A stretch of DNA of 64,000 bases from Sclerotinia nivalis (GCA_029531795.1 JAPEIS010000010.1:2294001-2358000), one strand, 5' to 3'; shown: positions 47,601-60,406, counted from the stretch's first letter. Made by a program: numbers and translations. Notes: generated by a model from the letters alone, not told the origin.

Positions 47601-47901
47601 ATAACGAATTTGCAGATGGCAAATCTATAAATAAAACAACTAAATAGAATTATTTATCCATTCTCCCTTTCTTCGAAAACGAAATTGCAATCAATTCATA
47701 ATTTATTCGAAAAAATCATTTGTTGTTTTTGCTCTTTCTATCGTTTATTTGTTTGCTTTAATTTTTTATTTTGTTTTTTTTCTTCTTTATCTCTATTTTA
47801 TTCAATATATTATAATTGTATATCCAAAACAGATTCAACTCATCAAAAAATATTTATTTTATTATGAATTTCCTGAATAATTTATTTAGTTCGTCCTGAA
47901 G
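47601..47901 (+). other. 3' untranslated region of J1, left part
   Basis: T-rich on the plus strand, no gene seen. Ends with tgaag (47897-47901), the TSD of M. The right part is 53536-53689. Confidence 0.55.
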
Positions 47902-48114
47902 TATTATGGAGGCAACAGGTAGAATAATAGGAATCATTTTTATTAATAAGACGTAGCTCGAAAAGCTACGTTTCTGTAGAAGGAACGGTTCTTTAAATAT
48001 ATTTATGTGTAGTGTTAGCCCCGACCAGGGTTAGTCTACACTTATCCGAGGTTCGATTCTTATAGGTCGGAATCTGAATAGTTTCTGTATATTATATATA
48101 GGGATTCTGTGATA
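47902..48114 (-). repeat. 3' LTR of M (213 bp)
   Basis: Plus-strand ends tattatgg and attctgtgata. Matches 53318-53530 without length change. On this copy C-to-T changes dominate. Confidence 0.92.
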
Positions 48115-49356
48115 GTATTCTTTTTTTTAAAATCGAGTTTTGTTGAGATGATTAAGGGGATCAGGTTTATTTGGATAACGATAATAATAATTATAAATCA
48201 GTTCTTGAGTATTCTTTAAATACTTTGTAGATTCTTTAATAGGTGTATTATAGTCTATTTATTGAATAGTATATTTTAGATGGGGATTATTATAGTTTCG
48301 ATATTCCTATTGGGAATCCAGGATTTCTTTTATATTGAATTGTTCAATGCTTTCAATTTCGATAGAAAGGGGGGGTGGGTTGTGTTGATTGGGGATAGAA
48401 TTATTATTGGTGGAATATAATAGATTAATATAAAAAACCGAATGATTTTTTATAGAGGTAGGAAATTTCAGTTTGTAAATATACGAATTTATAGTTTTTA
48501 GAATTCAGAAGGGATCTAAGTTTTTCTAATTTAGTTTTTTTTGAGAATGAAAAGTTCGGATATTCTTAGTATTAAATTAGATTAGATTTCTAAGTTGGTA
48601 TTGATAAATAGATGAACAATGGGAATCGGTATTTTTCGAATAATAGGTTTGATTAATAATCAATTCGGTTTTTAGGTGATCGATGATCAATTTTATCTTT
48701 TTGATGAATTCCTTAATGTCTAGAATTTTAGAGTGATCGAAAAGTGTAGTGGGTTTGAAATTCATTTGGGGATGAAAACTGTAATTGATAAAGAATAGTG
48801 ATAGATGAAAGCTTTCGAATTAAATAGAGTTAATCGAGAATTCAACGATTGGTAATTATTTGGATCAGTTATTCTGTAGATAGGATATATACAAGCAAAG
48901 GTATTGTTCGAGTATTATATTTGCTTTTTCTGTTTATTCATCGGTTTTAAAATGATAAATTATCGATAGTTTCGAAATAGTATCTAATCGTTTATAGATA
49001 TATTTCCAAAAGTCAAAGATAAATTGAATTCTATAATCGGATATAATAATTTGCGGTAGATTATAAAACTTTTATATATACTTTAGGAACAAACAGAAGA
49101 CTTTTTCGAAATTATAGATTCCTTGATAAGGTAGGAAATGTTTCATTTTGGTCAATCGATCGATTACAACAAATATTGCATCGTATCTAAAGCTTTTCGG
49201 AAGATGAATGATAAAATCGATTGAGATATCTTTTCAGGTTTGTTATGGGATCGGAAGAAAGTATAAAACTCCTTTTTATTTTTTACAATTCAAAACGGTT
49301 TGGTGGTAATTATAATAATTATATATCCAATAGAAGATATAATCGTAATATTCAGA
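48115..49356 (-). pseudogene. integrase core and chromodomain relic of M
   Basis: Minus strand: [20 protein letters not shown] then [13 protein letters not shown] (integrase core), an open piece 48577-48765 (KIKLIIDHLKTELIINQTYY), and a chromodomain reading FNIKEILDSQ, HLKYTIQ, NTQELIYNYYYRYPNKPDPL. L has the same region on the plus strand. The second Asp and Glu blocks are hard to read. Confidence 0.75.
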
Positions 49357-49880
49357 TCAATAATAATTTTGGGAAAGTAATTCGAAGGTATGAGTACGAT
49401 ATAGGTATTCGATAATAAAGGAATCATGGATCATTTGAAGGAGTTTTGCTTTCAAAGGATTGTAATTAAGGATATAGAGTTTCTTATAATAATATAATAG
49501 ATTATTATTCACAATATATTCAGATAATATAATATATGGATATCTAATAGTATTCTTTTCTAAAGCCTTTAAAATCGATAACAGAAATAGATCGAATAAA
49601 TAAATTTCAACAAATAAGGGTTTTAGTTCTTCAAGGGATTCCAATTGTATAGATTTAGACTATTGGATAAGGATTGGGTTATCGGGTATCGCAAATAATT
49701 CAAATTCACAGATAGGTAATCCGGGTTCCCGAATAGATAATTCGGGATTGTGGATAAACAATAGAGTATCGGTATAGATTTGGTTACAGATTGTAATCGC
49801 AAAATGAACTTTCTTCTTTGAATTAATAATAGAAAACAAATCTGTATTTAGATTTTTAGTTTTCAAAATAGTCTAATTTT
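49357..49880 (-). pseudogene. integrase zinc-binding region relic of M
   Basis: Two open minus-strand pieces. 49357-49644 ends with LLQMIHDSFIIEYLYRTHTF and ELLSQNYY, the H-H region of gypsy integrases (H2C2) with one His changed to Tyr. 49660-49866 is the RNase H-integrase linker with a short Pro/Glu repeat (NPELSIREPGLPICEFEL). Confidence 0.68.
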
Positions 49881-51100
49881 AATGAAAAAAGCATTCATCC
49901 TTCTTTTTAAACAAATCCTTTGATCTCCTAATCAAAATATCGGATTTCACTCCTTGCTTTCCAGAACAATATATAATCTTGAAATTGAAACAGAATAGAA
50001 ATTTAGATCAATAGGTTTAACAATAGTTCAATAATTTTATAATCATGAAGTACTCCAGATTTTTATAATCTATAATGATCTTGATCGGGGAAAAGACGTT
50101 TTTTAATTCGGATTATTATTTTTCGAAACAATAGATAATTGCTAATAATTCTTTATTATAAATTTTATAGTTATACTCCGCAATTGAATGCTTTTTAAAG
50201 AAATATATAATAGATCTCAAAATCCCATCGTCATTATATTGGGAAAGGACTCCAATAGATACATAATCCGATATATCTGTTTTTAGAATCATATCTTTTT
50301 CTTAATCGAAAAAGGCTAATACAAGTATTACTATAAATACAACTTTCAAATTCGAGAACGATTTCTTATAAATAGGATTTCATTAAAAGACTATATCCTT
50401 TTTGATTAGATTTACCATTAAGCGAATAATCGAAAAGAAATTACGAATAAAGTATCGATAAAAATTGTTAAACCTTATAAACATTTATATATCTATCAAA
50501 TTCTTCGATGTTTTTCAATCAATTATCGTTTTAATCTTGACTAGATCCATTTGAATCCCCTTTCGGCCTATAATTAAACCCAGGAATTTCGTTTTAGGTT
50601 TCAGGAATTCGTATTTCGATAGATTGATATACAATTTGGTTTTTTGTAAAATATTTAATACTTTTTGTATATACTTTATATATTCAGAACGGATTTTATT
50701 GTAAATCAGAATATCATTTAGATAAATAGTATAAAATATATCCAGATATTTTTTTAGAGTATCGTTAATAAATCATTAGAACATTGTTAAGGTTTTAATT
50801 AACCCAAATAGTATAATCAAAATTTTGAATAAATTGAATCGGGTATAAAATATAGTTAAATATTCTTATCCTTTTTTGATTCAGATATTGTTGAAAATCG
50901 AGATAATATTTATTTTTATAAAATACTTCATCCCTTTTAGATTATTCAAGGATTCTTTGATTAAGGGTAATAGGTATCGGTCTTTTACAGATAGATTATT
51001 TAATATATGATAATTTATATAGAATCGAAGATCATTATTAGGTTTCTTAATAAATAAAACAAGCAAAACAGAAACGAAGGAGTTCAATTGAATGAATCCT
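49881..51100 (-). pseudogene. reverse transcriptase and RNase H relic of M
   Basis: 50881-51087 is open: [20 protein letters not shown] then [20 protein letters not shown]. Further left, minus strand: a ILQKTKLYINLSKYEFLKPK stretch, FLGLIIGRKGIQMD, and FIRFNNFYRYFIRNF. The YLDD box falls near 50720 and is changed. RNase H blocks lie at about 49900-50300. Confidence 0.75.
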
Positions 51101-53317
51101 TTTACTAGATTTTCCTTTAACTATTTTTGCAAAGTTTTTAATTCGTTTCAAAATATTGAATATAGAACTCTAAACGATAGCTTAGCCCTATCTTATAATC
51201 GGATATCATAATCGTATAAATAATATGAAGGTAATTTGTCAATATTATATAGAGAAAATATATCGATTTACAATCGGAATTCAACAGATAGATCTTTGAA
51301 AACAAAATCTTCTTTTTCTTTCAGGATTTAATCTATCAAATCGATATTAATTTGGAATATCTTATAATCTCGATGAATATATATCGAGTAAATTCGGATT
51401 AAAACATTTGCTATATCTCTTTTCTTTAATGCTTTAGAATAAAACAATAAATAAGCAAAATAGATTTTAATAAAGATATCGGATAGGGTTCGGATATTCG
51501 ATAATTGTACAAGTATATTACAGAATTTCCGGTAAAACTCGCTATTGAAGTGAAAGGTATTGAATATAAACCCGATATAGGGATCGTATTTCTTTAGCTA
51601 AATCAGCTTCAGAATAATTAGATAATGAATTAATTCAATAATATAGATTTTCGATCTTTTTTTATAGTGATTATTGATTTACAGATCGATTAGAATGTAA
51701 CGATCCATTCGGTTTTCAAATAATATTTTTTTGTCGAATTCAATAATTTCGAATGGAACAGGTAATTTGTATATTGGGAGTTTGATAGTTTCAATTCAAT
51801 TTCGATTTATGAAAGTATATTCTTTGTATCCGTTATTCATTATAGTGTAAGTAGAATAGAATCGATTAGGTATTGGTAGAATAATAATAAATAATATCAT
51901 TAGATTTGTTCGATTGCTTGTTTCTTCAGTAAAAGATAAGCTTCGAATTGTAATGACGGATAGGTATAGTGTATATAAAATTTTCGTTTGACAATGATTT
52001 ATACTAAACGGATTTTGTTTCCCGAATTTGGGGAGTCGGAAATGGACAGATTGTATAATGATATAATATATAATTGAATCTGGATGGAAGATAGAATAGA
52101 GGATAATAGGGTAAGATTGATAAAGCTAGTTTTAGTTTATATAAAACGATTATCTGGGAACGGGTAATCTTTTATATAATAATCGGTAGATCTATAATAG
52201 AAGTATTCTTTTCGTTTGTATCTATTAGTATATCTTTGGGAACTGAAATCCATTGGATTTCCAACAAGTATAGTTGTAATAGAAGCAACAGATCGGATAG
52301 TAGTATTTGGGGACGAAGCAGGGGTACAATTAACAGGATTCAGATTTTGAATTGTAGTACAAGGTAGCGGAACAATTGGGTTACGATTGGAGTCGATTGG
52401 TTTTATTAAGTATAGATAACGATTCCTCAATATTTATACAAAAGTAACGAATATATTGGTATTATTTGTGAATAACTCAATAATAACAATCTGATTTTTC
52501 AATTTATTCGATAAAATTTATTCTAATAAAATAATCAAAGTATTATTATCGTTAGCCATCCCGGCTTTCAACATTAATCTCTAGAATTCAATATAGAAGA
52601 TATAAAACAGCTGATTTCTCTATTTCAAATTGATTAAGAGTTTTCGGGCTTTGATTTATTTGTTTTGGTTTCTATAAGCTTTTTCCAACAGATCCTTATA
52701 ATCAGTAAATTTAACAAATTGTCCTTTGATATTATATAATCGAATTTGTACAACAATAGATCCAATTAATCTTCTAATTATATAAATTAAACAGGAATAC
52801 AGGAAAATAAAATAATCAGAATTGGTATATATTTTATTCTATATTTGATCGACAAATCGATCAAGATCGATTTTCGTTTTATTAAACAATATAGAATTAG
52901 ATACTTTCTTATTCAATTAAAACTTCGACAAAACAAAAGCAACAATTGGGATCGTAACGAGCATTAGAAGCAAAGGGTCGATTAAATCGATAAAGATTGA
53001 AATAAACAAAACGACAGAAATAAAATGAAATTGAATTAAATAAACAATCAATTTATCGTTCTTCTCCTTTTATTATATGAATATAGTTTTCTCGATTTGC
53101 AGATCGAAAATAAACTTTTGAACTACAGATTATAAATCGATTACTTTTGCTTTTACTTTTATACTATAATTGTAAAAGGAGATAAGATAATAATACCAGA
53201 TCGTGATATCGCTGATTACAATAGTAACGAATTCTTCAGGGGAACCGGGCTGGCTAGACAGGTGCAGACGGGATGACATCGTAGAAGTATCGGTACAGGT
53301 AAATAGGAGCTATATAG
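51101..53317 (-). pseudogene. gag and protease region relic of M
   Basis: 52137-52430 is the nucleocapsid piece. At the CCHC ligand positions 76, 79, 84 and 89 it reads Tyr four times, so every zinc ligand is gone by single transitions. It is preceded by a Thr/Pro/Ser-rich linker. The N-terminal gag lies at about 52700-53060 and the protease at about 51100-52000 by comparison with N; no D-[ST]-G was found. Confidence 0.65.
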
Positions 53318-53530
53318 TATCATGAAAACAACAAGCAGAATAACAGGAATCACTTTTATTAATAAAACATAACTCGAAAAGCTACGTTTCTGTAAAAGGA
53401 ACAGTTTTTTAAATACATTTATGTATAGCATTAGCCCTGATCAAGGCTAGCCTATACTTATCCGAAGTCCGACTCCTATAGATCGGAACCCGAGCGGTCT
53501 CCGTATACCATATACGGGGACCCCGTGACA
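53318..53530 (-). repeat. 5' LTR of M (213 bp)
   Basis: Minus strand starts TGTCACGGGGTCC. Near the end is a 12-bp hairpin (ggtctccgtata / tatacggggacc, one mismatch at a C-to-T site) and further in tagcc/ggcta. Followed by TSD tgaag. Confidence 0.92.
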
Positions 53531-53535
53531 TGAAG

Positions 53536-53689
53536 AGCTATTACGATTTCGCCCTTAAATACAGTTTAATATACCAATAACTTTGAAGCAAAAGGAAAAC
53601 ACTATTCGCCACTCTCCCCATAAAAAGAACTCCCAGATATCCGATACGAAAAGTTAGAATGAAGATTTAAAAGCAAATCAATTTTCTTT
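53536..53689 (+). other. 3' untranslated region of J1, right part
   Basis: Continues J1 after M. It keeps more C than 47601-47901. No gene seen. Confidence 0.5.
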
Positions 53690-53702
53690 GAAGAGAGAAT
53701 AA
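53690..53702 (+). promoter_or_regulatory. Polypurine tract of J1
   Basis: gaagagagaataa directly before the 3' LTR; sets plus orientation. Confidence 0.78.
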
Positions 53703-53923
53703 TATAACGATTCTATATTAATACTCTAGATTATTCTTTATTTTGTTCTTTGATCCTTTCCGAAAAGATCATTTATTTCATTCTGTATTTGTTTAGATTT
53801 TGATCCTCTTCGAGGGGATCATAAAAGGCTCAACTTCATTATCTTTTATACAACAATTTGTTATTCTCTAATATAGATTAATTGATTCATTCTATTATGC
53901 CTTGAATTAAGACCATCGTCACA
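53703..53923 (+). repeat. 3' LTR of J1 (221 bp)
   Basis: Starts TATAACGATTC, ends ATCGTCACA. Same length as 20185-20405. Followed by TSD gaaag and then the rest of the I LTR. Confidence 0.92.
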
Positions 53924-53928
53924 GAAAG

Positions 53929-54004
53929 AGCACCGACTATATAAAGGATAAATATTTTAGACAACCATATAGACTAATTAGGAACAGGTTACGAATCTGT
54001 GATA
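53929..54004 (-). repeat. 3' LTR of I, right fragment (76 bp)
   Basis: Completes the LTR begun at 20115. It ends gaatctgtgata, where the intact right copy has gaacccgtgaca, so here the changes are C to T. Confidence 0.9.
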
Positions 54005-54125
54005 GTACTTTTTTCCTCAAAATCTAATTTGTTTTCAAACTATTGATAAAACCTTTTTGAAAAACAACTATTCAAGCAAAATCTTATTCAAGTGCCCCAA
54101 ATTCCTGAGTTGTAAGATCACTTTT

Positions 54126-54152
54126 CAAATTTTAAGATTGTCTTAAAATTTG
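54126..54152. repeat. Conserved 10-bp hairpin in 3' region of I
   Basis: CAAATTTTAA, 7-nt loop, TTAAAATTTG; same as in H at 35048-35074 apart from the loop. Confidence 0.75.
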
Positions 54153-54229
54153 AGATATTATTTTCCTATTTAAATAAACTGTATTTTCTTTTTTATTGAT
54201 CGTTATAAAGTCTTTATAGGAGTTGAAGT

Positions 54230-55900
54230 TGACAACAGTACTACAATATCTAAATGATCCAAGATCTATAATAATAATCCAGATTTCTCGGAGTATAAAT
54301 AGTAATAATCGATTATAGTATTTTTATTATTTTTTAGATTTAATACTGATTGCCAAATTGGTATATAGTATTTTTATTTGATTTGATAATGATAATCATC
54401 TTTATTGTAGTTATTAAATATACTTTCAAATATTCATTTCTGAATTGGTTCTTTTTTTTCTGTTTTCTTTTTCGAGGATTCTGTCTTTTGTAGTTTTCGA
54501 TTTCGATTTGTTAATTAAAGTTTGTTCTAGGAAATAAGGTTTTGGATATACTGATTTTAGTAGCGAATAATGGAATACTGGGAAAATTCGTATATTTTCT
54601 GGTAGCTCGATCAAACAAGCGTATAGATAGATTTTTATTATTTCGTATAGTCCGATTTATTTATTGTCGAGCTTTTTTGTTTTATAAGATATCTTTATGT
54701 TTTTTGTATTCATATATACTTTTTGTTCTTTTGTATATTGTAACGAATCTGATCTATTCCAATTTGTATATTCCTTGTAGATTGTAATAGATTGTTTCGT
54801 AAATATTCTGAATTAATTTAGGATATATTCTATTCTATCGATTGTTTTGTTTCCTTTGAAGAATTCGCGTTTTTGAGTTATTATTATATCTGAAGGATAA
54901 AATTTATTAGATTCCATATCTAATTATAAATTAAAACTATAATTCGCAAAGAACAACGAATAATCTATTATTTCAGAAATCAAATTGTTTGAAACAAATT
55001 CTGCTAATGGTAATTATTTCATTCAATCATTTTGATGAAAGTTTATGAATGTATATAAATATTATTTTAGAATTGAATTTATTCGTTCTGTTTGGTTATT
55101 TGTTTGTAGATGAAACGCTGAGTTGTATTTAAAGACTACTTTCAATCGTTTAGAAAGTTGTATTTAGAATTCCGATACGAATTGTATTCTTCGATTTGAA
55201 ATGACATTTTCCGGTAGACTATGTAATATATAAATATAATTGATGAAAGTATTAATCAATTCTTCTATTGTCAAAGATCTTGTATTTATAAAGTGCTTCA
55301 TTTTTGTTAATCTACAAATAATTATTAATATATATTTGTATATTGAATTGTAGTATTTATAATTTAGCAAAGGTATAATGTAATCGATTGAAATATCTAA
55401 TTATAATTAGAAAGGAACAGATAATGATTTTAGGAATTCTAAAAGAAATGATTTTGGGGATTTTGTTTGAATATAGAGTTCATAAGTTTGAATATAGGCG
55501 TCTATTTCTTAATGTATTTGTGGTTATCAATAGCTTTTGAAGATCAAATCAATAGTCTTTGTATAATCAAAATGGTTAATGGGATTCGACAAATGTATTC
55601 TGTATAAAATTTGTATTTTTAGTTCATTATTAAACGGAATCTATAGTTTTTTATAATAGTAGATCTTATTATTGTAAATACAGTAATCCTGTATAATTAT
55701 TTGTAAGGCTTTCCTGAATTCTTTTGATTATTTGATTATAAAGGGGTTTTCGATTACTGATATTAATTATTTGGTTACATTTGATCTATTGTATATTATA
55801 TCAATGAATTCGTCGATAGGCTTGTCTTCAAATAATATTGTTTAATCTATTGTAATTAACAAAAGATTATTTGTAAATTCTTTATATAGATTTATATTGA
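54230..55900 (-). pseudogene. integrase and chromodomain relic of I
   Basis: Minus-strand reading: chromodomain FNNYNKDDYHYQIK at about 54370-54410; open piece 54426-54614 (IELPENIRIFPVFHYSLLK), the GPY/F-type tail; and 55164-55370 (YNSIYKYILIIICRLTKMKH then ELINTFINYIYILHSLPENV), the integrase core. All align with H 33800-34900. TGG and CAA positions often read as stops. Confidence 0.8.
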
Positions 55901-57300
55901 ATCTATCAGTAAGTAAAACGATATGTTTCTGGTTTTTTAAATGTTTATTGTTGGGATCAAAACTATCAGATCGATCCTTCCGTTGGTGGCTCAAAGTATT
56001 TAATCGAATTGCTTTGGTTTTTAATCGATAAACAATTCGGAAATTGTATTGAAATAAAAACTTTGATTATTGTATTTGATATTATATTGATTTAATGTTT
56101 TCGTTATTGTAAAGTATTTCAGATTTTTGTAATCGATTAAGATTTCGAATTTCTGTTGAGATTCTTGTAATTCCGGTTATTATTTTTTTATTAATTTAAT
56201 AATAACTAATAGTTCTTTATTGTAAATCTTGTAATTATATTTAGTAATCGAATATTTCGAAAAAAAGTATATTGTTGATTATAAAACATTGTTGTTATTG
56301 TATTGAGAAAATATCTCTTCTGAAATTCAATCCGAAATATTTATTTCCAATATAGTTTTTCTATTATGATTAAAATAAACAAGTACCGGAATTATTATAA
56401 ATACGTTTTTTAGATTCTCGAATACTATTATATAATTGTTCTTTCATTGTTAATCTATTCTTTTCTACAAAAGATCATTTAAAAAATAATAGATTTTTAA
56501 AAAATCTTTTATAAATCGACGATAAAAATTTACAAAGCCGAAAAATCGTTATAAATTTTTAATAGATGATAATTGTACCCAAAAGATAATAATTGATACT
56601 TTATTTTGATCTATTTTTATATCTTTAATTGTAATTATAAAGCCTAAGTATTTTATAGAAGTTGTTTTGAATTCGTATTTATTAATATCGATTTGTAAAT
56701 CAGTATCTTGTAGTTTCTGGATTATATTACGAATATGTTCTCGATATTGATTCTTATTTTCGGAATATATAAGAATGTTATTGAAGTATATAATATAGTA
56801 TTTATCTAGTTCGTTAAATAAAGTATGATTAATGTAATATTGGAATGATATTAGTGCGTTGTAAAGATTAAAAGATATAATTAGTGATTCGAATAATCTA
56901 AATCGAATAATAAAAGCGGTTTTCTATTCGTTATTTTCTACAATACGAAGTTTGTTGAAAGTAGTAATAATATCTAATTTGATATAGATTTTTGTATTGT
57001 AAAGAGTATCTAGAATTTCTCGAATAATTGGTAAAGGGTATTGGTTTTTAATAGTAATATTGTTCAAACTATGATAATTTTGATAGATACAAATACTTTT
57101 GCTAGATTTGGCTGTTAGAAATAATAGGATTACGCTTTATGATCTTGATTCCCAAATGAAACTTTTGACAAAATTGTTGTCGATTCATTTTCGAATTATT
57201 TTTAATTCGAAAGGGGATAAAAGATGATTTTTGAAATATAGAGGTTCTTTTTTAGATATTAATTTTATTTTGTGATTTTATATTCGATATAAAGGAAGTA
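55901..57300 (-). pseudogene. RNase H and reverse transcriptase relic of I
   Basis: Minus-strand counterpart of H 31880-33200. A LIYSENKNQYREHIRNII-like stretch lies near 56710-56770, and the catalytic box falls at about 56770-56800. The plus strand here is T- and G-rich, the opposite bias to H, in keeping with the opposite orientation. Confidence 0.7.
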
Positions 57301-58700
57301 TATTTATATGATAAGATAGAAAAGCGGATAGTTTATCTTGAAGTTATAAAGAGAGTTTTTCCTTGATCTCGTTATCGCTGAATGATGATTTGTTATTGAA
57401 GAATTTCTCGATATTCATTTTTGTTATTTTCCGAAGGTATTCTAATTGATAACAATGGTAAACAAAATCGTAAAGCTTCGGAGATATTTTGGTTAATATA
57501 TTGATAATATTGCCTTTTCTATATAGTATATCCTTGAAGTCTTGTTTCTGAAGAATTAAGATTATTGTTATTTTATATAAACGTTTTTGTTAGATAGTCT
57601 TTTTTGTTTGATTTAATTTTTTTTATATAAAGTATATAATTTTCATTTTATTCTATTAATAAAAAGATATAAAACTAGTAATTTATAATTAATAGATATT
57701 ATCTAAATCTGGTTTTATATTGGAAATGATCTTGATTTGTTCTTTTGGGATTGAGATTGATAGTGATAGTAAGGGTTCATTCTTTGGTATTGATTTCGGT
57801 CGATGTTATCTAGCAATCTTTTGTATAGATTTATATTGAATAGAATATCAATTTGATATTATTTGTATTTAAAATGATACTTTCTTATTGTAAACTTTTA
57901 TACAATAATGATTTATATTAGGTATCAAGGTTTTATCGATTTGCAAATCGATTCTAGAGTCTTTCATTGATTTATAATCTTCGTTTATAGAAACTGATTC
58001 ATTATAATCTTGCTCCAATAGTTTTTTTAAGATCGTCTTAAAATTTTGAATATATATTTCATCATCTTCGTTTTCATTTTCGATAAATGATAATAAATAT
58101 CAGGAAAGATTCTTTTTTATATTAAAAAGGAAAGTTTTAATTAAAGATAATATATCAAGGATTTTATCAATAGATAGTTTTGTAGATATACTACTTTTAT
58201 ATATTTGATCTGTATATATTAACAAAGGGATTATTGATACTTGTATTGAATCGAATATACTATAAGGGTAATAATATATTATACAATATTAAGAATTGAA
58301 AAAGAGAATTATATCCCATCAATTTATATATAAATTATAATATTGTAATTATAATAATCCAAAAATAACTAGAATTTCTTTGGAAAGTTTTATAATAAAG
58401 AATAACTATATTTCTTTATATTATTTCATTATTATATTTATCATAAAATAATGAATAATGATATCTGCAATATTTTCATTTATCAAATAGAATTCGCAAC
58501 GATATAATAAGAATCGAATTGGAATATTATTTCGATCAACGAAAAAACAATCAACGAATACTTTTCCTAAATATCTATTATCAATCAAATTGATTATATT
58601 GAAAAGAGAAGAATACATTAGGAATATAATGATTTGAACAAATAGAGATTTGCTATCTATAGAATTGAACTATAAAAATTCTTTGTTAATTATTATTCAT
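57301..58700 (-). pseudogene. linker and protease relic of I
   Basis: 58421-58618 is open: NIINLIDNRYLGKVFVDCFF then VDRNNIPIRFLLYRCEFYLI. It holds the active-site loop L-I-D-S-G with Ser to Asn and Gly to Arg, and aligns with H 30840-30990. The linker to RT matches H 31000-31860. Confidence 0.75.
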
Positions 58701-60406
58701 TGTATCTATTCTATATCCCTTGATAATCTTTACAAACGATTTATTGCAAAGATTAAACTTTTCCCGAATACTTTTGAATAGATATAAATAGCAATAATAC
58801 TGTATTACGAAAAGATATATTTGATACACTTTCTGATAATACTAATACTTCTTCTTCAACAAATCCGATAAATATATTAAGGTATTATTATTAATGATTA
58901 TTATAATCTTGATAATTACCTCATTGGAAACTTTCACGACCAATTGAATTAAAGGAACGGTATTATTAAATTTAAGATTATACCTGATATCCTTTTTGTT
59001 GATAATCACTTCGATTGATTGAATTGCTTGGATAGTATTATTGATTTTGATATAATTGATGATTACCTTTCAAATAATTATTTTTATAAGAAATACTTTT
59101 GTATTCGTTTACATTTCTTATAGCATCGATTTGTTTCTTTATTTTACAATCTACAATTCGATACTCAGATTGTTTACAAAAATGATATAAATCATAAAGA
59201 TATTTGTATTCTCTTTATATTTGTTTTAGAGTTCTGATTATATCGAGATCCATAAAGTCATCTTGAATATAAAATACTGACAATACTTATCGTTGAATAT
59301 AAATTGAATTAGGTTTCGAAGAATTTGTATTGTAATACTTGTTATCCCGATAATTTTGACTCTATATTTGGAACTTTTTTCTTTATTCTTTAATATCAAT
59401 GAATTTACAAAGGTTTGAATCACCTTTTATTAATATCTTCAATTCATTAATGATTTTTTATTTCATTACAAAGACTATTTCTCAAAGAGTCTTTCCATTA
59501 AATACATTCAAATATTCCAATTGTAAATAAAAAAAGAGAAATAGAGTTTTTTCGTCTATTTTGAATTTGTCGAATTTGATTATTATTTTATATTCAACAT
59601 CAATTAAAATATAAAGATTATCGAATTATTTCTTTCAAAAACGAAATTATATATAACAATTTCTTTTATTTTATATCGAAAACTATAGGATCACTTTTCC
59701 AATAAATATATAAACCCATCTTTCAATCTTTATATTTGCTTTATCAAATCAAAAGACCTGTTTTTTCATTTTTGAATGATTCAGAATTCTTCGTAGTTTA
59801 TCGTAATCGATAGATTAATACAATAGGATTTATACTGATAAATAATTGATCAAATTGTTCCCGAAAAATAAGGTTCTAAATCATTAATCTTATATTAACT
59901 GTATTGTTTAATTGCAGATCTTCTTATAGTATATATATTTCTTATCGATATTGTTTTGCTTGAACTAATATTCGTTTTGTAAAATTGAACAAATATTGTA
60001 TATATATAATAGCTTCAGGATTCTGTATATTGATAAACATATCAGAAACAGAGATTGGATCTTTAAGGTCTCTATCTCCAATATTGGAGAGTTTATATGT
60101 GAGCTATTAATAATTAAAGAAAACAGACTTAATATGCTTTCGGAGTTCGGGCATTGTCTTTGATCAGATTGAGGGTATCGATAGTTCTAGTGAAGTTGAT
60201 TAAGTGGTATCCGATATAGTGATAGATTATTTAAGATAGTCTTAAAAATTGAAATATAATTATAAGATCTTTGATTTCGATTGTATAACAATATAGTACT
60301 GATTAAATCGAGGTTTGGGTTTGAATCTGAATCTGGATCTGAATCTGAATCTGAATTTGGGTTTGGATTGAAATTGAATTAAAACATTGTTTATTGTTTA
60401 TTGATA
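58701..60406 (-). pseudogene. gag relic of I
   Basis: A zinc knuckle reads YHFCKQSEYRIVDC near 59150: second Cys and last Cys kept, first Cys and His now Tyr. At 60322-60360 a gaatct hexamer-like repeat encodes the Leu-Asp repeat seen in H gag. Stops throughout. Confidence 0.68.

Larger units (their letters stand above)
47902..53530 (-). mobile_element. Ty3/gypsy element M, full length
   Basis: 213-bp LTRs at 47902-48114 and 53318-53530 with perfect TSD tgaag (47897-47901, 53531-53535), 5.6 kb in all. Minus orientation: gag at the right, integrase and chromodomain at the left. It lies in the 3' untranslated region of J1. Same family as N (1-2649) and L (61016-62235). Mutation direction changes inside the element: C is depleted left of about 49870, whereas C is retained and G depleted in much of 49880-51100. 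Confidence 0.93.
20185..53923 (+). mobile_element. Ty3/gypsy element J1, host of D, Tc1, solo LTR and M
   Basis: 221-bp LTRs at 20185-20405 and 53703-53923, TSD gaaag (20180-20184, 53924-53928). Once D, Tc1, the solo LTR and M are set aside, about 6.4 kb of its own sequence remain: gag, protease region, reverse transcriptase, RNase H, integrase and C-terminal chromodomain. A purine tract (gaagagagaataa, 53690-53702) abuts the 3' LTR and fixes the plus orientation. A second copy, J2, starts at 62236. Confidence 0.93.

Noticed and set aside
47685..47867. Phe/Leu/Tyr-rich 60-residue plus-strand frame
   Set aside because: T-rich 3' untranslated region of J1 read as codons; no homologue.
48045..48062. 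ggttcgattct in the M LTR, similar to a tRNA box B
   Set aside because: The other M LTR reads agtccgactcc at this point, there is no T-stem or box A, and it lies within LTR-specific sequence.
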